Positions 34,006 through 43,159 of a DNA stretch of 64,000 nucleotides are shown piece after piece. Below the pieces are notes generated by a model. The model saw only the letters and a program-made list of their open reading frames with translations. It was not told the DNA's origin and made no database searches. Source of the DNA: Hydrogenophaga sp. (GTDB lineage Bacteria > Pseudomonadota > Gammaproteobacteria > Burkholderiales > Burkholderiaceae_C). Position 1 is the stretch's first letter. Every line of letters begins with the position of its first letter. The stretch spans positions 1 to 64,000 of the forward strand of contig NZ_WVZN01000027.1 in NCBI RefSeq assembly GCF_011772445.1, written 5' to 3'. The position numbers were made by a program, and so were the translations under genes.

Positions 34006-37000
34006 TCAATGGAAATCCCGGCTCTCCGTCGCCAGCCGCCCCAGCAAGGGCGTCAGGTCCTCCAGCCGTCCCGCGATCAGGTTGCACAGCGGCCCCTCGC
34101 GCTGCCACACGCCGTGCACCGCCAGCAGCCGCGCGTGCAGCAGCGCGGCGCGCTGGCGTTCGCGCACGTGGCGCCAGACGATCACCTGCACTGCACCGGT
34201 CTCGTCCTCCAGTGAGACGAAGACGGTGCCGTTGGCCGTGCCCGGCTGCTGGCGCACGGTGACGATGCCGCAGGCGCGCGCGAAGCGTTTGTCGGGCAGG
34301 GCCTTGAGCTCTTCGGCCGTCATCAGGCGCCGCGCCTGCAATTGCGGGCGCAGCAGGGCCAGCGGGTGGCGGCGCAGCGTCAGGCGCGTGGCCGCGTAGT
34401 CCCACACGATGGCTTCGCCCTCGGGCGCGGGCGGCAGTTCGATGGGCGCCTCGTGCACAGGCGCGTGGCGCAGCAGCGCGGGCGGCGTGCGCAGGCCCGC
34501 CGCGTCCCACATCTGCTGACGCCGGTGGCCCGAGAGACCGATCAACGCGTCGGCCGCGGCCAGCAGTTGCAGCTCGCGCGGGTCCAGGCCCGCGCGCTGC
34601 GCGAGGTCTTCGGCGTCGCTGAAGGGCGCGTCGCGGCGCGCGGCGGCGATGCGGTCGGCCGCCCCGCTCGACAGGCCGCTCACGCGGTTGAGGCCCAGGC
34701 GCACCGCGGGTGCCTGCGGCGGGCCTTCCAGCGTGCAGTCGCGCTCGCTGTGGCAGACGTCCACCGCGCGCACCACCACGCCGTGGCGCTGCGCGTCCTG
34801 CACCAGCTGGCTGGGCGTGTAGAAGCCCAGCGGCTGGCTGTTGAGCATGGCGGCGAGGAAGGCGGCCGGGTGGTGGCGCTTGATCCAGCACGAGTCGTAG
34901 ACCAGCAGCGCGAAGCTGGCGGCGTGGCTTTCGGGAAAGCCGTAGTCGGAGAAGCCGTGGATCTGCTGGTAGATGCGTTCGGCGAACTCGGCCGAGTAGC
35001 CGTTGGCGGTCATGCCCGTGACGATCTTCTCGTGGTACTTGTGCAAGCCGCCCTTGCGCTTCCACGCGGCCATGGCGCGGCGCAGTTCGTCGGCCTCGCC
35101 TGCGGTGAAGCTGGCGGCGATCATGGCCAGTTGCATCACCTGTTCCTGGAACACGGGCACGCCCAGGGTGCGTTCCAAAGCAGGCTTGAGTTCGTCCTTT
35201 TCATAGGTCACCGGCTCCTTGCCCTGGCGCCGGTTCAGGTAGGGGTGGACCATGTCGCCCTGGATGGGGCCGGGCCGCACGATGGCGACCTCGATCACCA
35301 GGTCGTAGAAGCAGCGGGGCCGCAGGCGCGGCAGCATGCTCTGCTGCGCGCGACTTTCGATCTGGAACACACCCACGGTGTCGGCCTCGCAGATCATGCC
35401 GTAGGTGGGGTCATCGCCGTCGGGGATGTCCTGCAAGTCGAACGGCCGGCCCAGGCACTGGCCGATGAAGACCAGCGCCTTGCGCAGCGCGGTGAGCATG
35501 CCCAGCGCGAGCACGTCGACCTTGAGCAGGCCCAGGGCCTCGAGGTCGTCCTTGTCCCACTCGATCACGGTGCGGCCTTCCATGGCCGCGTTCTCCACCG
35601 GCACGATGCGCGTGAGCCGGTCCTGCGTGAGGACGAAGCCGCCCACGTGCTGCGAGAGGTGGCGCGGAAAACCCGACAGCTCGCCGATGGCCTCGCCCGT
35701 GAGCACGCCGACGAGGTCGATGAGCTGGCGCACGGCCAGGTCATCGGGCCGCAGGCCCACGGCCAGCAGGCGCTCGGCCGATGGCGTTCGGCCATCGAAC
35801 CACTGCTGCTCTTTCGCGAGGCGGTCGATCACCTCGGCGTCGAAGCCGAGGGCCTTGCCCACGTCGCGGATGGCGCTGCGGCGCTGGTAGGTGATGACGG
35901 TGGCGGCCAGCGCGGCGCGCTCGCGGCCGTACTTGCCGTAGATGTACTGGATCACCTCCTCGCGGCGCTCGTGCTCGAAGTCGATGTCGATGTCGGGCGG
36001 CTCGTTGCGCTCCTTGCTGACGAAGCGCTCGAACAGCACGGTCTGGCGCGCCGGGTCCACCTCGGTCACGCCCAGGCAGTAGCAGACCACCGAGTTGGCC
36101 GCGCTGCCGCGGCCCTGGCACAGGATCTTCCTGTCGTCGCGCGCGAAGCGAACGATGTCGGCCACGGTGAGGAAGTAGTGCTCGTAGCGCAGCTCGGCGA
36201 TGAGTGCGAGTTCGTGTTCGATCTGCGCGCGCACCTTGTCGGGGGTGCCGCCGGGCCAGCGCCGCGCCGCGCCCTGTTCGGTGAGCTCGCGCAGGTGCTG
36301 CGTGGGCGTGCGGCCCTCGGGCACCACCTCGGCCGGGTACTGGTAGCGCAGTTCGTCGAGCGAGAAGTCACAGAGCCCGGCCACGCGCAGGGTTTCGGCC
36401 AGCAGGTCGGCCGGGTAGGTGGTGGACAGGCGCAGGCGCGAGCGCAGGTGGCGCTCGGCATTGGGCTGCAATTGCCGGCCGCAGGCGGTGAGCGGCTGGC
36501 CCAGGCGCGTGGCGCTGAGCACGTCCTGCAAGGCCTGGCGCGAGCGAACGTGCATCAGCGCATCGCCCGTGGCCACGAGGGGAATGGCGCTGAGTTCGCC
36601 AGCCTCGCGCAGGCGCGCGAGCCAGGCCTCGTCGTCGATCTGGCGCAGCAGCGTCACCGCGAACCAGCAGCGCCCGCTGAAGCCGGTGAGCAGCCAGCGC
36701 GCGACGTCGAGCAGGCGCGGCAGCGGCGTGCCGCGATCGGGCGCGGCGAGCAGCAGGCAATCGCCCAGCGCGCCCGGTTCGATGTCGGCCAGGTGCAGGC
36801 GGTACTCGCCCTTCTTCGGGCTGGCGCGGCGCAGGCGCGTGATGAGTTCGCACAGGTTGCCGTAGCCCGCGCGGTTCTGCGCCAGCGCCACCAGCGTGAA
36901 CGGCGCGTCGTGCACGCGGAACTGCGCGCCGACGATCAGCGGCAGGCCGCACGCCTTGGCCTCCACGTGCGCGCGCACCACGCCGGCCATCGAGCATTCG

Positions 37001-37140
37001 TCGGCGAGGGCGAGCGCCGTGTAGCCCAGTTGTGCGGCGCGGCGCACCAGCTCCTGCGGGTGGCTGGCGCCGCGCAGGAAGGAAAAGTTGCTGAGGCAGT
37101 GCAGCTCGGCGTAGGCGGGGAGGGTGGGGGGCGTGTTCAT
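34006..37140 (-). CDS. dnaE2: error-prone DNA polymerase DnaE2
   Basis: A 1044-residue C-family polymerase. The N-terminal PHP domain begins YAELHCLSNFSFLRGAS. The palm carries CQGRGSAANSVVCYCLGV and the catalytic aspartates in PPDIDIDFEHERR. The helix-hairpin-helix and OB-fold regions lie at the C-terminus, and the beta-clamp-dependent tail of DnaE1 is absent. GGAGG precedes the ATG. It performs translesion synthesis in the ImuA-ImuB-DnaE2 mutasome. It is the last gene of that SOS operon, 18 bases after imuB. Confidence 0.96.
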   Translation of the reverse strand: MNTPPTLPAYAELHCLSNFSFLRGASHPQELVRRAAQLGYTALALADECSMAGVVRAHVEAKACGLPLIVGAQFRVHDAPFTLVALAQNRAGYGNLCELITRLRRASPKKGEYRLHLADIEPGALGDCLLLAAPDRGTPLPRLLDVARWLLTGFSGRCWFAVTLLRQIDDEAWLARLREAGELSAIPLVATGDALMHVRSRQALQDVLSATRLGQPLTACGRQLQPNAERHLRSRLRLSTTYPADLLAETLRVAGLCDFSLDELRYQYPAEVVPEGRTPTQHLRELTEQGAARRWPGGTPDKVRAQIEHELALIAELRYEHYFLTVADIVRFARDDRKILCQGRGSAANSVVCYCLGVTEVDPARQTVLFERFVSKERNEPPDIDIDFEHERREEVIQYIYGKYGRERAALAATVITYQRRSAIRDVGKALGFDAEVIDRLAKEQQWFDGRTPSAERLLAVGLRPDDLAVRQLIDLVGVLTGEAIGELSGFPRHLSQHVGGFVLTQDRLTRIVPVENAAMEGRTVIEWDKDDLEALGLLKVDVLALGMLTALRKALVFIGQCLGRPFDLQDIPDGDDPTYGMICEADTVGVFQIESRAQQSMLPRLRPRCFYDLVIEVAIVRPGPIQGDMVHPYLNRRQGKEPVTYEKDELKPALERTLGVPVFQEQVMQLAMIAASFTAGEADELRRAMAAWKRKGGLHKYHEKIVTGMTANGYSAEFAERIYQQIHGFSDYGFPESHAASFALLVYDSCWIKRHHPAAFLAAMLNSQPLGFYTPSQLVQDAQRHGVVVRAVDVCHSERDCTLEGPPQAPAVRLGLNRVSGLSSGAADRIAAARRDAPFSDAEDLAQRAGLDPRELQLLAAADALIGLSGHRRQQMWDAAGLRTPPALLRHAPVHEAPIELPPAPEGEAIVWDYAATRLTLRRHPLALLRPQLQARRLMTAEELKALPDKRFARACGIVTVRQQPGTANGTVFVSLEDETGAVQVIVWRHVRERQRAALLHARLLAVHGVWQREGPLCNLIAGRLEDLTPLLGRLATESRDFH

Positions 37141-37158
37141 TCGGAAACCTCCGGGCCT

Positions 37159-38478
37159 TCAGAAGACCCCGTGCAGGTACCAGGCGCCGCCTTCGTCGGC
37201 CAGGCGTTCCTGGAACACCCACAGCACGCCGGCCTGCTCGTCGAGCGCGACGAAGTAGTCGCGCTGCGCGTGGCGGTGGGCCGCGCCATCGGCCGCGCGG
37301 TCCCACCAGCCACCTTCCACGCGGTGCGGTCCGGCGATGAGTTGCAACACGCCGCGGTACACGGGCCGGTGCCCGCGCACCGGCAGGCGCAGCGGCCGGG
37401 GCAGCACCCAGCTCGGCTGCGGCGTGTGATCGGGCGCGGGGATCGCGGGCCGGGCGCGCGGCAGGGGCTCGCCCACGGGCTGCCAGCGCTGCATGTGTTC
37501 GAGCCGGTGGTCGTCCAGGGGCACGGGGCGCAGCACGCGCTGCGGGCCCAGCCGCGCCGCGATCCGCTCCAGCGTCTCGTCCAGCGCCACGTCGGCCGTG
37601 CCGTCGTCGGGCAGCAGCGAGCCGCTCGGTGGCGCCAGCGCTTGCGTGCCCAAAGCCTCCAGTTCCAGGTCGCCCGCGGGGGCCAGCAGTTCGGTGCGCG
37701 CCAGGTGCTCGGCGAGCAGGCGCGCCAGGTGCTCGATGCGCCGCGTGGGCGTGCGCGTGCGGATGACCAGTTCGCCGCCTTCGCCCGCGGCGCGCGAGCG
37801 CATGGCGTCGTGCGCCCAGCGCAGCGCGAAGGCCGTGACGCCCCGGTGCCGCGCGGCCAGCCAGCCGCACAGGCGCAGCAGCAGGCGGTGCGCGCCATGC
37901 ATGAGCGCGGGGGCGTCCTCCACGCGCGACATCAGCTCCAGCCGCGCGAGGAAGGTTTCGGGCGGGGCGAGCCAGTGCTGCGGCTCGGGGCACTGGCCAT
38001 AGGCCTGGTCGAAGGCCGCCAGCAGCGCGGTGTCGAAGCGCCGGCCCAGGCCCGCGCGCGGCAGGCGGCGCACGTCGCCCAGGGTGCGGCAGCCCAGGCG
38101 CGCCAGCGTGCCGCGGTGCGGCGCCACGGCGCCGAGCGTGTCCATGGGCAGGCGGTCCAGGGCCCGGGAAAGCGAGGCCTCGGGGTCGACGCCCTCGGCA
38201 CCCGCGCGCGCGAAGGCCAGCGCGGCCAGGCCGGTGGGCGCCCAGCCGATGCGCTGCACGCCGAATTCGGCCGCCGCCGATTCGCGCACGCGCTCGCGCA
38301 GCGCGGCCCGGCCGCCGAACAGGCGCAGGCTGGCTTCCAGCTCCATCAGCACGGCGCCCTCGACCTCGGCCACGCGGGGCGTGAACTGCAGGGCCCAGGT
38401 GCCCAGCGCAGCCACCGCCTCAGGCGCGCTGGTGTTGTCGCCGTTCGTGTCGGGCAGGAGCAATGCGGCCCACCACAT
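37159..38478 (-). CDS. imuB: Y-family polymerase-like protein ImuB
   Basis: A 439-residue protein beginning MWWAALLLPD. The start at 38478 was chosen because AGGAGG lies seven bases upstream; an ATG 21 bases earlier is possible. It resembles DinB-type polymerases in overall plan (VEGAVLMELEASLRLFGG, LRRL-like thumb), but the catalytic acidic pair of active Y-family enzymes is not visible, as known for ImuB. ImuB is the hub that tethers DnaE2 and ImuA to the sliding clamp. The gene overlaps imuA by about 59 bases. Confidence 0.93.
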   Translation of the reverse strand: MWWAALLLPDTNGDNTSAPEAVAALGTWALQFTPRVAEVEGAVLMELEASLRLFGGRAALRERVRESAAAEFGVQRIGWAPTGLAALAFARAGAEGVDPEASLSRALDRLPMDTLGAVAPHRGTLARLGCRTLGDVRRLPRAGLGRRFDTALLAAFDQAYGQCPEPQHWLAPPETFLARLELMSRVEDAPALMHGAHRLLLRLCGWLAARHRGVTAFALRWAHDAMRSRAAGEGGELVIRTRTPTRRIEHLARLLAEHLARTELLAPAGDLELEALGTQALAPPSGSLLPDDGTADVALDETLERIAARLGPQRVLRPVPLDDHRLEHMQRWQPVGEPLPRARPAIPAPDHTPQPSWVLPRPLRLPVRGHRPVYRGVLQLIAGPHRVEGGWWDRAADGAAHRHAQRDYFVALDEQAGVLWVFQERLADEGGAWYLHGVF

Positions 38479-39205
38479 CGGCGGCCTCCTCGTGATCATG
38501 GGGCCCGTGACCGAGCGCGCGCATGCGCGGCGTGAGCACGGCGTGCAGCCCGCCGGGCACCGAGGGCAGGTGCAGCTCGCCCTCGTGCGGAGGGCCTTTG
38601 CGCTTGAACACGCGCACGCGCAGGGCCCAGTCGTTGCCGTGTCGCACCAGCAGGCGCAGCGGCGCGGGCGAGGCCTGGCCTTGCGCGGCCTGCGGGCGGA
38701 ACAGCAGCACCAGGCCGTCGTTGCCCTGCGCGCTCACCTGCAGGCGGCGCAGGGCGTCGGGGCGGGCCTGGGGCAGCCAGGCCAGCAGCGCGCCGCAGGC
38801 GTTGGCGCGGATGAGCTGTTCGCTCGCCCACAGGCGCTCGGCCTCGCTGTCGGCCTGCACCCAGATCAGCTGGCGCGCGGGCAGCCCCAGCTGTTGCAGG
38901 CCGGGGCCGTGCGGCGTCCAGGGCGGGCCCACCAGCGCCAGGCAGCGGCCGGCCAGTTGCGACAGGCTGGGCGCGAGCAGGCGCCATTCGTGGGCGCCGG
39001 GCCGGGTCTGCAGCACCTCGGTGAGCGAGCGGCAGGGCCAGCCGCCGCCGGGCAGTTCACGGTCCAGCAAATCCCAACCCGAAGTGAGCACTCGCGAAAC
39101 CGGTGCGCCAATCTCATGGCCACGCCAGAGGGCGTCGGCCACGCGGCGCGGCCAGGGCGCCGCGGGCGGGGTGGGGGCCGAGGGCTCGGCCGAAGGGAAG
39201 GACAT
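38420..39205 (-). CDS. imuA: translesion synthesis-associated protein ImuA
   Basis: A 261-residue RecA/SulA-like protein with RVLTSGWDLLDRELPGGGWPCRSLTEVLQ at the N-terminal half, LALVGPPWTPHGPGLQQLGL in the middle, and LIWVQADSEAERLWASEQLI. No intact Walker A lysine is seen, as usual for ImuA. It heads the mutasome operon, 12 bases after a LexA box. The unusual feature is the long C-terminal overlap with imuB. Confidence 0.92.
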   Translation of the reverse strand: MSFPSAEPSAPTPPAAPWPRRVADALWRGHEIGAPVSRVLTSGWDLLDRELPGGGWPCRSLTEVLQTRPGAHEWRLLAPSLSQLAGRCLALVGPPWTPHGPGLQQLGLPARQLIWVQADSEAERLWASEQLIRANACGALLAWLPQARPDALRRLQVSAQGNDGLVLLFRPQAAQGQASPAPLRLLVRHGNDWALRVRVFKRKGPPHEGELHLPSVPGGLHAVLTPRMRALGHGPHDHEEAADVVGRIAPARHERRQHQRA

Positions 39206-39217
39206 GGCATCGTGAAA

Positions 39218-39233
39218 CTGTATGCACGTACAG
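39218..39233. promoter_or_regulatory. LexA (SOS) box upstream of imuA
   Basis: CTGTATGCACGTACAG fits the CTGT-N8-ACAG LexA consensus, with ACTGTA/TACAGT arms forming a 6-base dyad. It is 12 bases before the imuA start, so LexA would block this operon until DNA damage. Confidence 0.9.
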
Positions 39234-39354
39234 TATCACAGATGATTTTTCCGTGATGAATGGAGGCGACGGGCTGTAGGCAGGCAACCCGAAGGGGTGG
39301 ACCGCGACCCAGGGCCGCCTTGTGGCCTGTCAGTCCTTACCCATCCATCCAAGC

Positions 39355-40452
39355 ATGATTTCTCGCTCCCATTCCTTGCCTCGGCTGCCTTCTTCCGTCC
39401 CGCCGTCCCCCCAGCGGCTGGTACGCAGCCATTCCTTCAGCGGCGCGATCCATGGTTCTCCTGTCCAGCCTTCGGTGCCGACCGACGCCGGTGTGGCGGA
39501 GCAGGCGGCCGTTGTGCCCGCCCATCCCCAGCAGCCGGTGGTGGTTTTTGATCTGGGGCGCCTTCCCCCTGAACTGCAGCAACTGGTTGCCGCCGCCTTC
39601 GGCAATCCCCACGAAACCTGCACCCTGGAACAGCTTCAGGTGGCTTTGAAAGCGTTCAAGGCGGTGAGCGAGGTGAACCAGTCCTTTCATCGAAACACCC
39701 TGCCCCTGTTGCACGCCACCTTCCTGCGCCTGTTCGGAGCGGGCCGCATCAAGGGCGCCTCCCTCGACAGCCTGCCTCAGAACCTGCCCCAGATCCTCGA
39801 AGGCATCGTGGCCCGCTCGGGCCTGTGTGGTCTGCAGTGTCTGAGCGACCTGGTCAATGGCAGTCTGGGAATGGACCCGAACCTTGCTCGCAAGGCCTTC
39901 AACCGTTGGGTCCATCTGGCCAGAACGGCCATGGCGACCACTGCCTTGCCGTACAAGGCCTTGCCTACCTTGATCGCCATGCGCTTGGGGGAGATGCTGC
40001 GGCGGCCTGGTGTGCCACCGACGCATGCCCTGGTGCTGATGAAGCAGTTGGTTCGCATGGCCAAGACCGGTGGCTTGTCCCCCGATATCGCCGAGCCGGT
40101 CCTGATCGAAGTGGCCCTGGTGGCCCTGGCGCAGGAGCTCGCCTGGAATGCCTCATTCCGTGCGCCTCCCCAATTGGGCTTGGGTCTGCAGTGGGTGGAG
40201 CTCGGTTCGGCCGATGTCCTGGACGCGATGAATGTGAATGGGCTGAAGCACCTTTTCGTGGGCATCCAGACACCCTTGCTCGCCGTGGCCCGGGTGCTGG
40301 CCACACGACGGAGATCCGGGGGGGAGCCGCTCACCAAGGACACGGTATTGACCGCGCTGACATTCTTGGCTGACCGCCCCTGCCCTCCGATCGGTGGTCT
40401 GGCCGAGGCGCTGGACATCATTCAGCGCATGGACCTGGACCGGCCCCAATAA
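39355..40452 (+). CDS. hypothetical protein with F-box-like segment
   Basis: A 365-residue protein of unrecognised family. Residues 1-60 are rich in Ser, Pro and His and look disordered. Residues about 67-122 read DLGRLPPELQQLV, then LKAFKAVSEVNQSFHRNTLPLL, a spacing reminiscent of the F-box (LPxEL, then a V/SxxNxxFxxLxLPLL helix). The rest is helical with many leucines and no clear enzyme motif. The start is uncertain: ATG at 39355 or GTG at 39322, neither with a good ribosome site. Codon use looks less GC-rich than in neighbours. A secreted effector is possible but unproven. Confidence 0.6.
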   Translation: MISRSHSLPRLPSSVPPSPQRLVRSHSFSGAIHGSPVQPSVPTDAGVAEQAAVVPAHPQQPVVVFDLGRLPPELQQLVAAAFGNPHETCTLEQLQVALKAFKAVSEVNQSFHRNTLPLLHATFLRLFGAGRIKGASLDSLPQNLPQILEGIVARSGLCGLQCLSDLVNGSLGMDPNLARKAFNRWVHLARTAMATTALPYKALPTLIAMRLGEMLRRPGVPPTHALVLMKQLVRMAKTGGLSPDIAEPVLIEVALVALAQELAWNASFRAPPQLGLGLQWVELGSADVLDAMNVNGLKHLFVGIQTPLLAVARVLATRRRSGGEPLTKDTVLTALTFLADRPCPPIGGLAEALDIIQRMDLDRPQ

Positions 40453-40458
40453 GGCCGG

Positions 40459-40899
40459 TCAACGCCGGGTCTTCTCCTGCTGCGCCGCCACCTGCTCACG
40501 CAGCCGGTCCTCCATCTCACGCAGCTCCGGCGTGAACGCCTCGCCGAAGTCCTCGGCCTCGTAGATGCGGCGGATTTCGATTTCCGAGTCGCCGCGCATG
40601 GGGTTGGGGCAGCGCTTGGCCCAGTCGATGGCCTCCTGCAGCGAGGCGCACTGCCAGATCCAGAAGCCGGCGACCAGCTCCTTGGTTTCGGCGAAGGGGC
40701 CGTCGGTCACGCGGCGCTTGTCGCCCGAAAAATGCACGCGCGCGCCCTTGGAACTCGGGTGCAGGCCCTCGCCCGAGACCATCACGCCGGCCTTGACGAG
40801 CTCTTCATTGAAGCGGCCCATTTCGGCGAATTCTTCCTCGGTGGGCATCACGCCCGCTTCGCTGTCGGCGGTGGCCTTGATCATCACGATGAATCGCAT
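40459..40899 (-). CDS. YciI family protein (DGPFxETKE type)
   Basis: A 146-residue protein beginning MRFIVMIKATADSEAG, with AGGAGAA before the ATG. It has the DGPFAETKELVAGFWIW signature of the YCII-related DGPF group and a charged C-terminal helix. Members often lie near ECF sigma factors, but none is adjacent here. Function is unknown. It sits downstream of the TonB receptor gene on the same strand, with a strong hairpin between them, so it probably has its own promoter. Confidence 0.88.
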   Translation of the reverse strand: MRFIVMIKATADSEAGVMPTEEEFAEMGRFNEELVKAGVMVSGEGLHPSSKGARVHFSGDKRRVTDGPFAETKELVAGFWIWQCASLQEAIDWAKRCPNPMRGDSEIEIRRIYEAEDFGEAFTPELREMEDRLREQVAAQQEKTRR

Positions 40900-40955
40900 G
40901 GGGTTCTCCTGGTGTGGGTCGGTTGGTGCAACAAGGTGATTGCAACGGTACGACG

Positions 40956-40995
40956 GGCCAGGCCGGTCAGTCTCGACAGATCCACCGGCCTGGCC
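40956..40995 (-). terminator. GC-rich hairpin after the TonB receptor gene
   Basis: A perfect 12-base inverted repeat, GGCCAGGCCGGT (40956-40967) and ACCGGCCTGGCC (40984-40995), with a 16-base loop lies 38 bases past the receptor stop. No T-run follows, so it may be a transcript-end stabiliser rather than a classical terminator. Confidence 0.5.
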
Positions 40996-41033
40996 TTGCG
41001 GACGGCGACGAACGGCAGTGCCGCGCCCGCGCC

Positions 41034-43085
41034 TCAGAACTTCAGCCGCGCCCCCACCACCAGCGAACGCGGCGCGCCGGGCGTGAGGATGGCGTCGTTG
41101 GCCCCGGCGATGTCGCGCACGCTGAACATCGACACGTATTGTTTGTCGCCCAGGTTGCGCGCCTCGGCGAACACCTCCCAGTCCTTGGCCGTGTAGCCCG
41201 CGCGCAAGCCCCACAGGGTGTACGAGTCCACCTTGTAGGTGTTGGCGAAGTCGGCCCAGCGGCTGCTCACCACATCCAGCGTGGGGCCGGCGAAGAAGCC
41301 GCTGCTGTGGCGGTAGATGGCTTCGGCGCGCAACGCCAGCCTGGGCGCGGCGGGCAGCGTGTTGTTGCCGTAGAGCGCGTCCTTGCGGAAGCGGAAGTGG
41401 TTGATGGTGAGGTTCACCAGGGGCTCCAGGCGGTGACGACCGCCCTCGCCGATGGCGAAGCTGCCGCCCACCAGGGCTTCCACGCCCGCGTGCACCGTGT
41501 CGTCGGCGTTGATCGACAGGCTGGTGCCGGGCGCGCCGGGGTCGTCGCGCGAGAGGATCTCGTTGCGCAGCCGGGTGTAGTACGCCGCCACGTCCCAGTG
41601 CCACCGGTTGCCGCCACCCAGGGCCTGCTGGCCGCGCGCACCCACCTCGACCACCGTGCCGCTCATGGCGTCGAGCAGGGTGTTGGGCGGGCCACCGGGG
41701 GTTTCGTCTTCCAGCTCGTACAGCGTGGGCGCTTCGTACACGCGGCTGATGTTGGCGAACAGCTGCGCGTCGGGTGTGAGCTGGCGGATCAGGCCCACGC
41801 GCGGGTTGAGGCTGTCGTAGTCGCCCTTGAGCCGGGACGTGGCGACCTCGCGGCTGGTGGTCACCGCCTGGGCACCGTAGACCAGGGTCCAGTTCGGCGC
41901 GAACCGCCAGCGGTCCATCACGAACAGCTCCAGGTTGTCGGCCTTGTTGTCGACCACGGCGAAGCGCGTGCGCGCACCGCCGGGCGTGTAGCTGAAGTTG
42001 CCGCCATCGACGGTGGTCTGGGCCCAGTTCAGGCCGACCAGCAGGTCGTGCGCGCCCAGGCGGCGCTGGTAACGCACCGTGCTGCCCAGGGTGCGCTGCT
42101 CGGTGTCGATCAGCAGCGAGAAGAAGGGCGGCGCATAGACGATGGGGTGGAAGAGCCGCTGGTTCTCGACCGACAGGCCCACGCTGAGCTGGCTGTCGGC
42201 GTCGATGTCCCACACGGTCTTGTTGGCCAGGCGCCAGGTCTTGACGTTGTACTGGTAGTCGCCGGCGATGGCCTCGGGCGAGCCCTGGCGCGGCTGGTCC
42301 AGCCACTGCTGGCGCGTCAGGCCGCCGGGCAGTTGCTGGTCGTTGTCGATGGCGCTGAGGTAGACGCGTGTGCTCACGCGGTCGCCGAGCTGCCAGCCGC
42401 CGTTGGCGTAGAGGCTGGTGCGTTCCTGTTGCTGGTGTCCGCGAAAACCGTCGTAGCGGCGCGTCTCGGCGGTGACCAGGCCGTCGAAGCTGCCGCTGAC
42501 GGTGCCCAGGGTGATCCGCCCCTGGCGCTCGCCGAAGCTGCCGGCGCTGAACAGCGCTTCATTGGGCGCGCCGTCGCGCGCGGTGGGCGTGATGAAGTCG
42601 ATGGCGCCGCCCAGCGTGCTGGCGCCGTAGGTGAGCGCGTTGGCGCCGCGCGCCACGATGGCGTGGCGCGCCGACAGCGGGTCGATGTCGCGGTTGTGGT
42701 TGTTGCCGTCGGCCGCGCTCACGGGCAGGCCGTCCTGCAGCATGCGCACGCCGTTGCCGTCGTAGTTGGTGGCGTCCAGGTTGGAGCCGCGGCTGGAGAG
42801 GAAGACGGAGTCGCCGGTGGAGCCGCCCGCGGCCCACAGGCCGGGCGTGTAGCGCAGCATGTCGGCGAGGTTGCTGACGCCGCGCTGGCGCAGGCTTTCG
42901 CCGTCGATCAGCGAGACGCCGCCGGGGGTGAGGGCCTGTTCGGCCTGCAGCGCTTCGCGCGTGGGGTCGATGGACTTGTCGGCCTTGATGGTGATGGTGG
43001 GCAACTGGGCCGCGGGCTGGCTCTGGGCCAGGGCAGCGGGGACCAGCACGGCCGCGCACAGCGCGGCGCATGACGGACGGTTCAT
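41034..43085 (-). CDS. TonB-dependent outer-membrane receptor
   Basis: A 683-residue receptor. MNRPSCAALCAAVLVPAALAQ is the signal peptide. A TonB-box-like LPTITIKAD follows, then a plug domain (SLRQRGVSNLADMLRYTPGL, RGANALTYGASTLGGAIDF), and a barrel ending in the typical aromatic C-terminus ARLKF. The plug is close to siderophore-type receptors. The DUF2946-like gene upstream on the same strand hints at copper or another metal chelate, but the ligand cannot be fixed. No TonB/ExbBD genes are nearby. Confidence 0.92.
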   Translation of the reverse strand: MNRPSCAALCAAVLVPAALAQSQPAAQLPTITIKADKSIDPTREALQAEQALTPGGVSLIDGESLRQRGVSNLADMLRYTPGLWAAGGSTGDSVFLSSRGSNLDATNYDGNGVRMLQDGLPVSAADGNNHNRDIDPLSARHAIVARGANALTYGASTLGGAIDFITPTARDGAPNEALFSAGSFGERQGRITLGTVSGSFDGLVTAETRRYDGFRGHQQQERTSLYANGGWQLGDRVSTRVYLSAIDNDQQLPGGLTRQQWLDQPRQGSPEAIAGDYQYNVKTWRLANKTVWDIDADSQLSVGLSVENQRLFHPIVYAPPFFSLLIDTEQRTLGSTVRYQRRLGAHDLLVGLNWAQTTVDGGNFSYTPGGARTRFAVVDNKADNLELFVMDRWRFAPNWTLVYGAQAVTTSREVATSRLKGDYDSLNPRVGLIRQLTPDAQLFANISRVYEAPTLYELEDETPGGPPNTLLDAMSGTVVEVGARGQQALGGGNRWHWDVAAYYTRLRNEILSRDDPGAPGTSLSINADDTVHAGVEALVGGSFAIGEGGRHRLEPLVNLTINHFRFRKDALYGNNTLPAAPRLALRAEAIYRHSSGFFAGPTLDVVSSRWADFANTYKVDSYTLWGLRAGYTAKDWEVFAEARNLGDKQYVSMFSVRDIAGANDAILTPGAPRSLVVGARLKF

Positions 43086-43159
43086 GGTGTTTCTTTCGGT
43101 GGCGAGACAGGGCACGGTCGGCCTGCCACGGGGGCGGCCGTCCTGACGGGGAAGAAGCG

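Noticed and set aside
34342-38535. 1,397-codon open frame antisense to dnaE2 and imuB
   Set aside because: It mirrors two well-recognised genes, has low-complexity composition and no start context.
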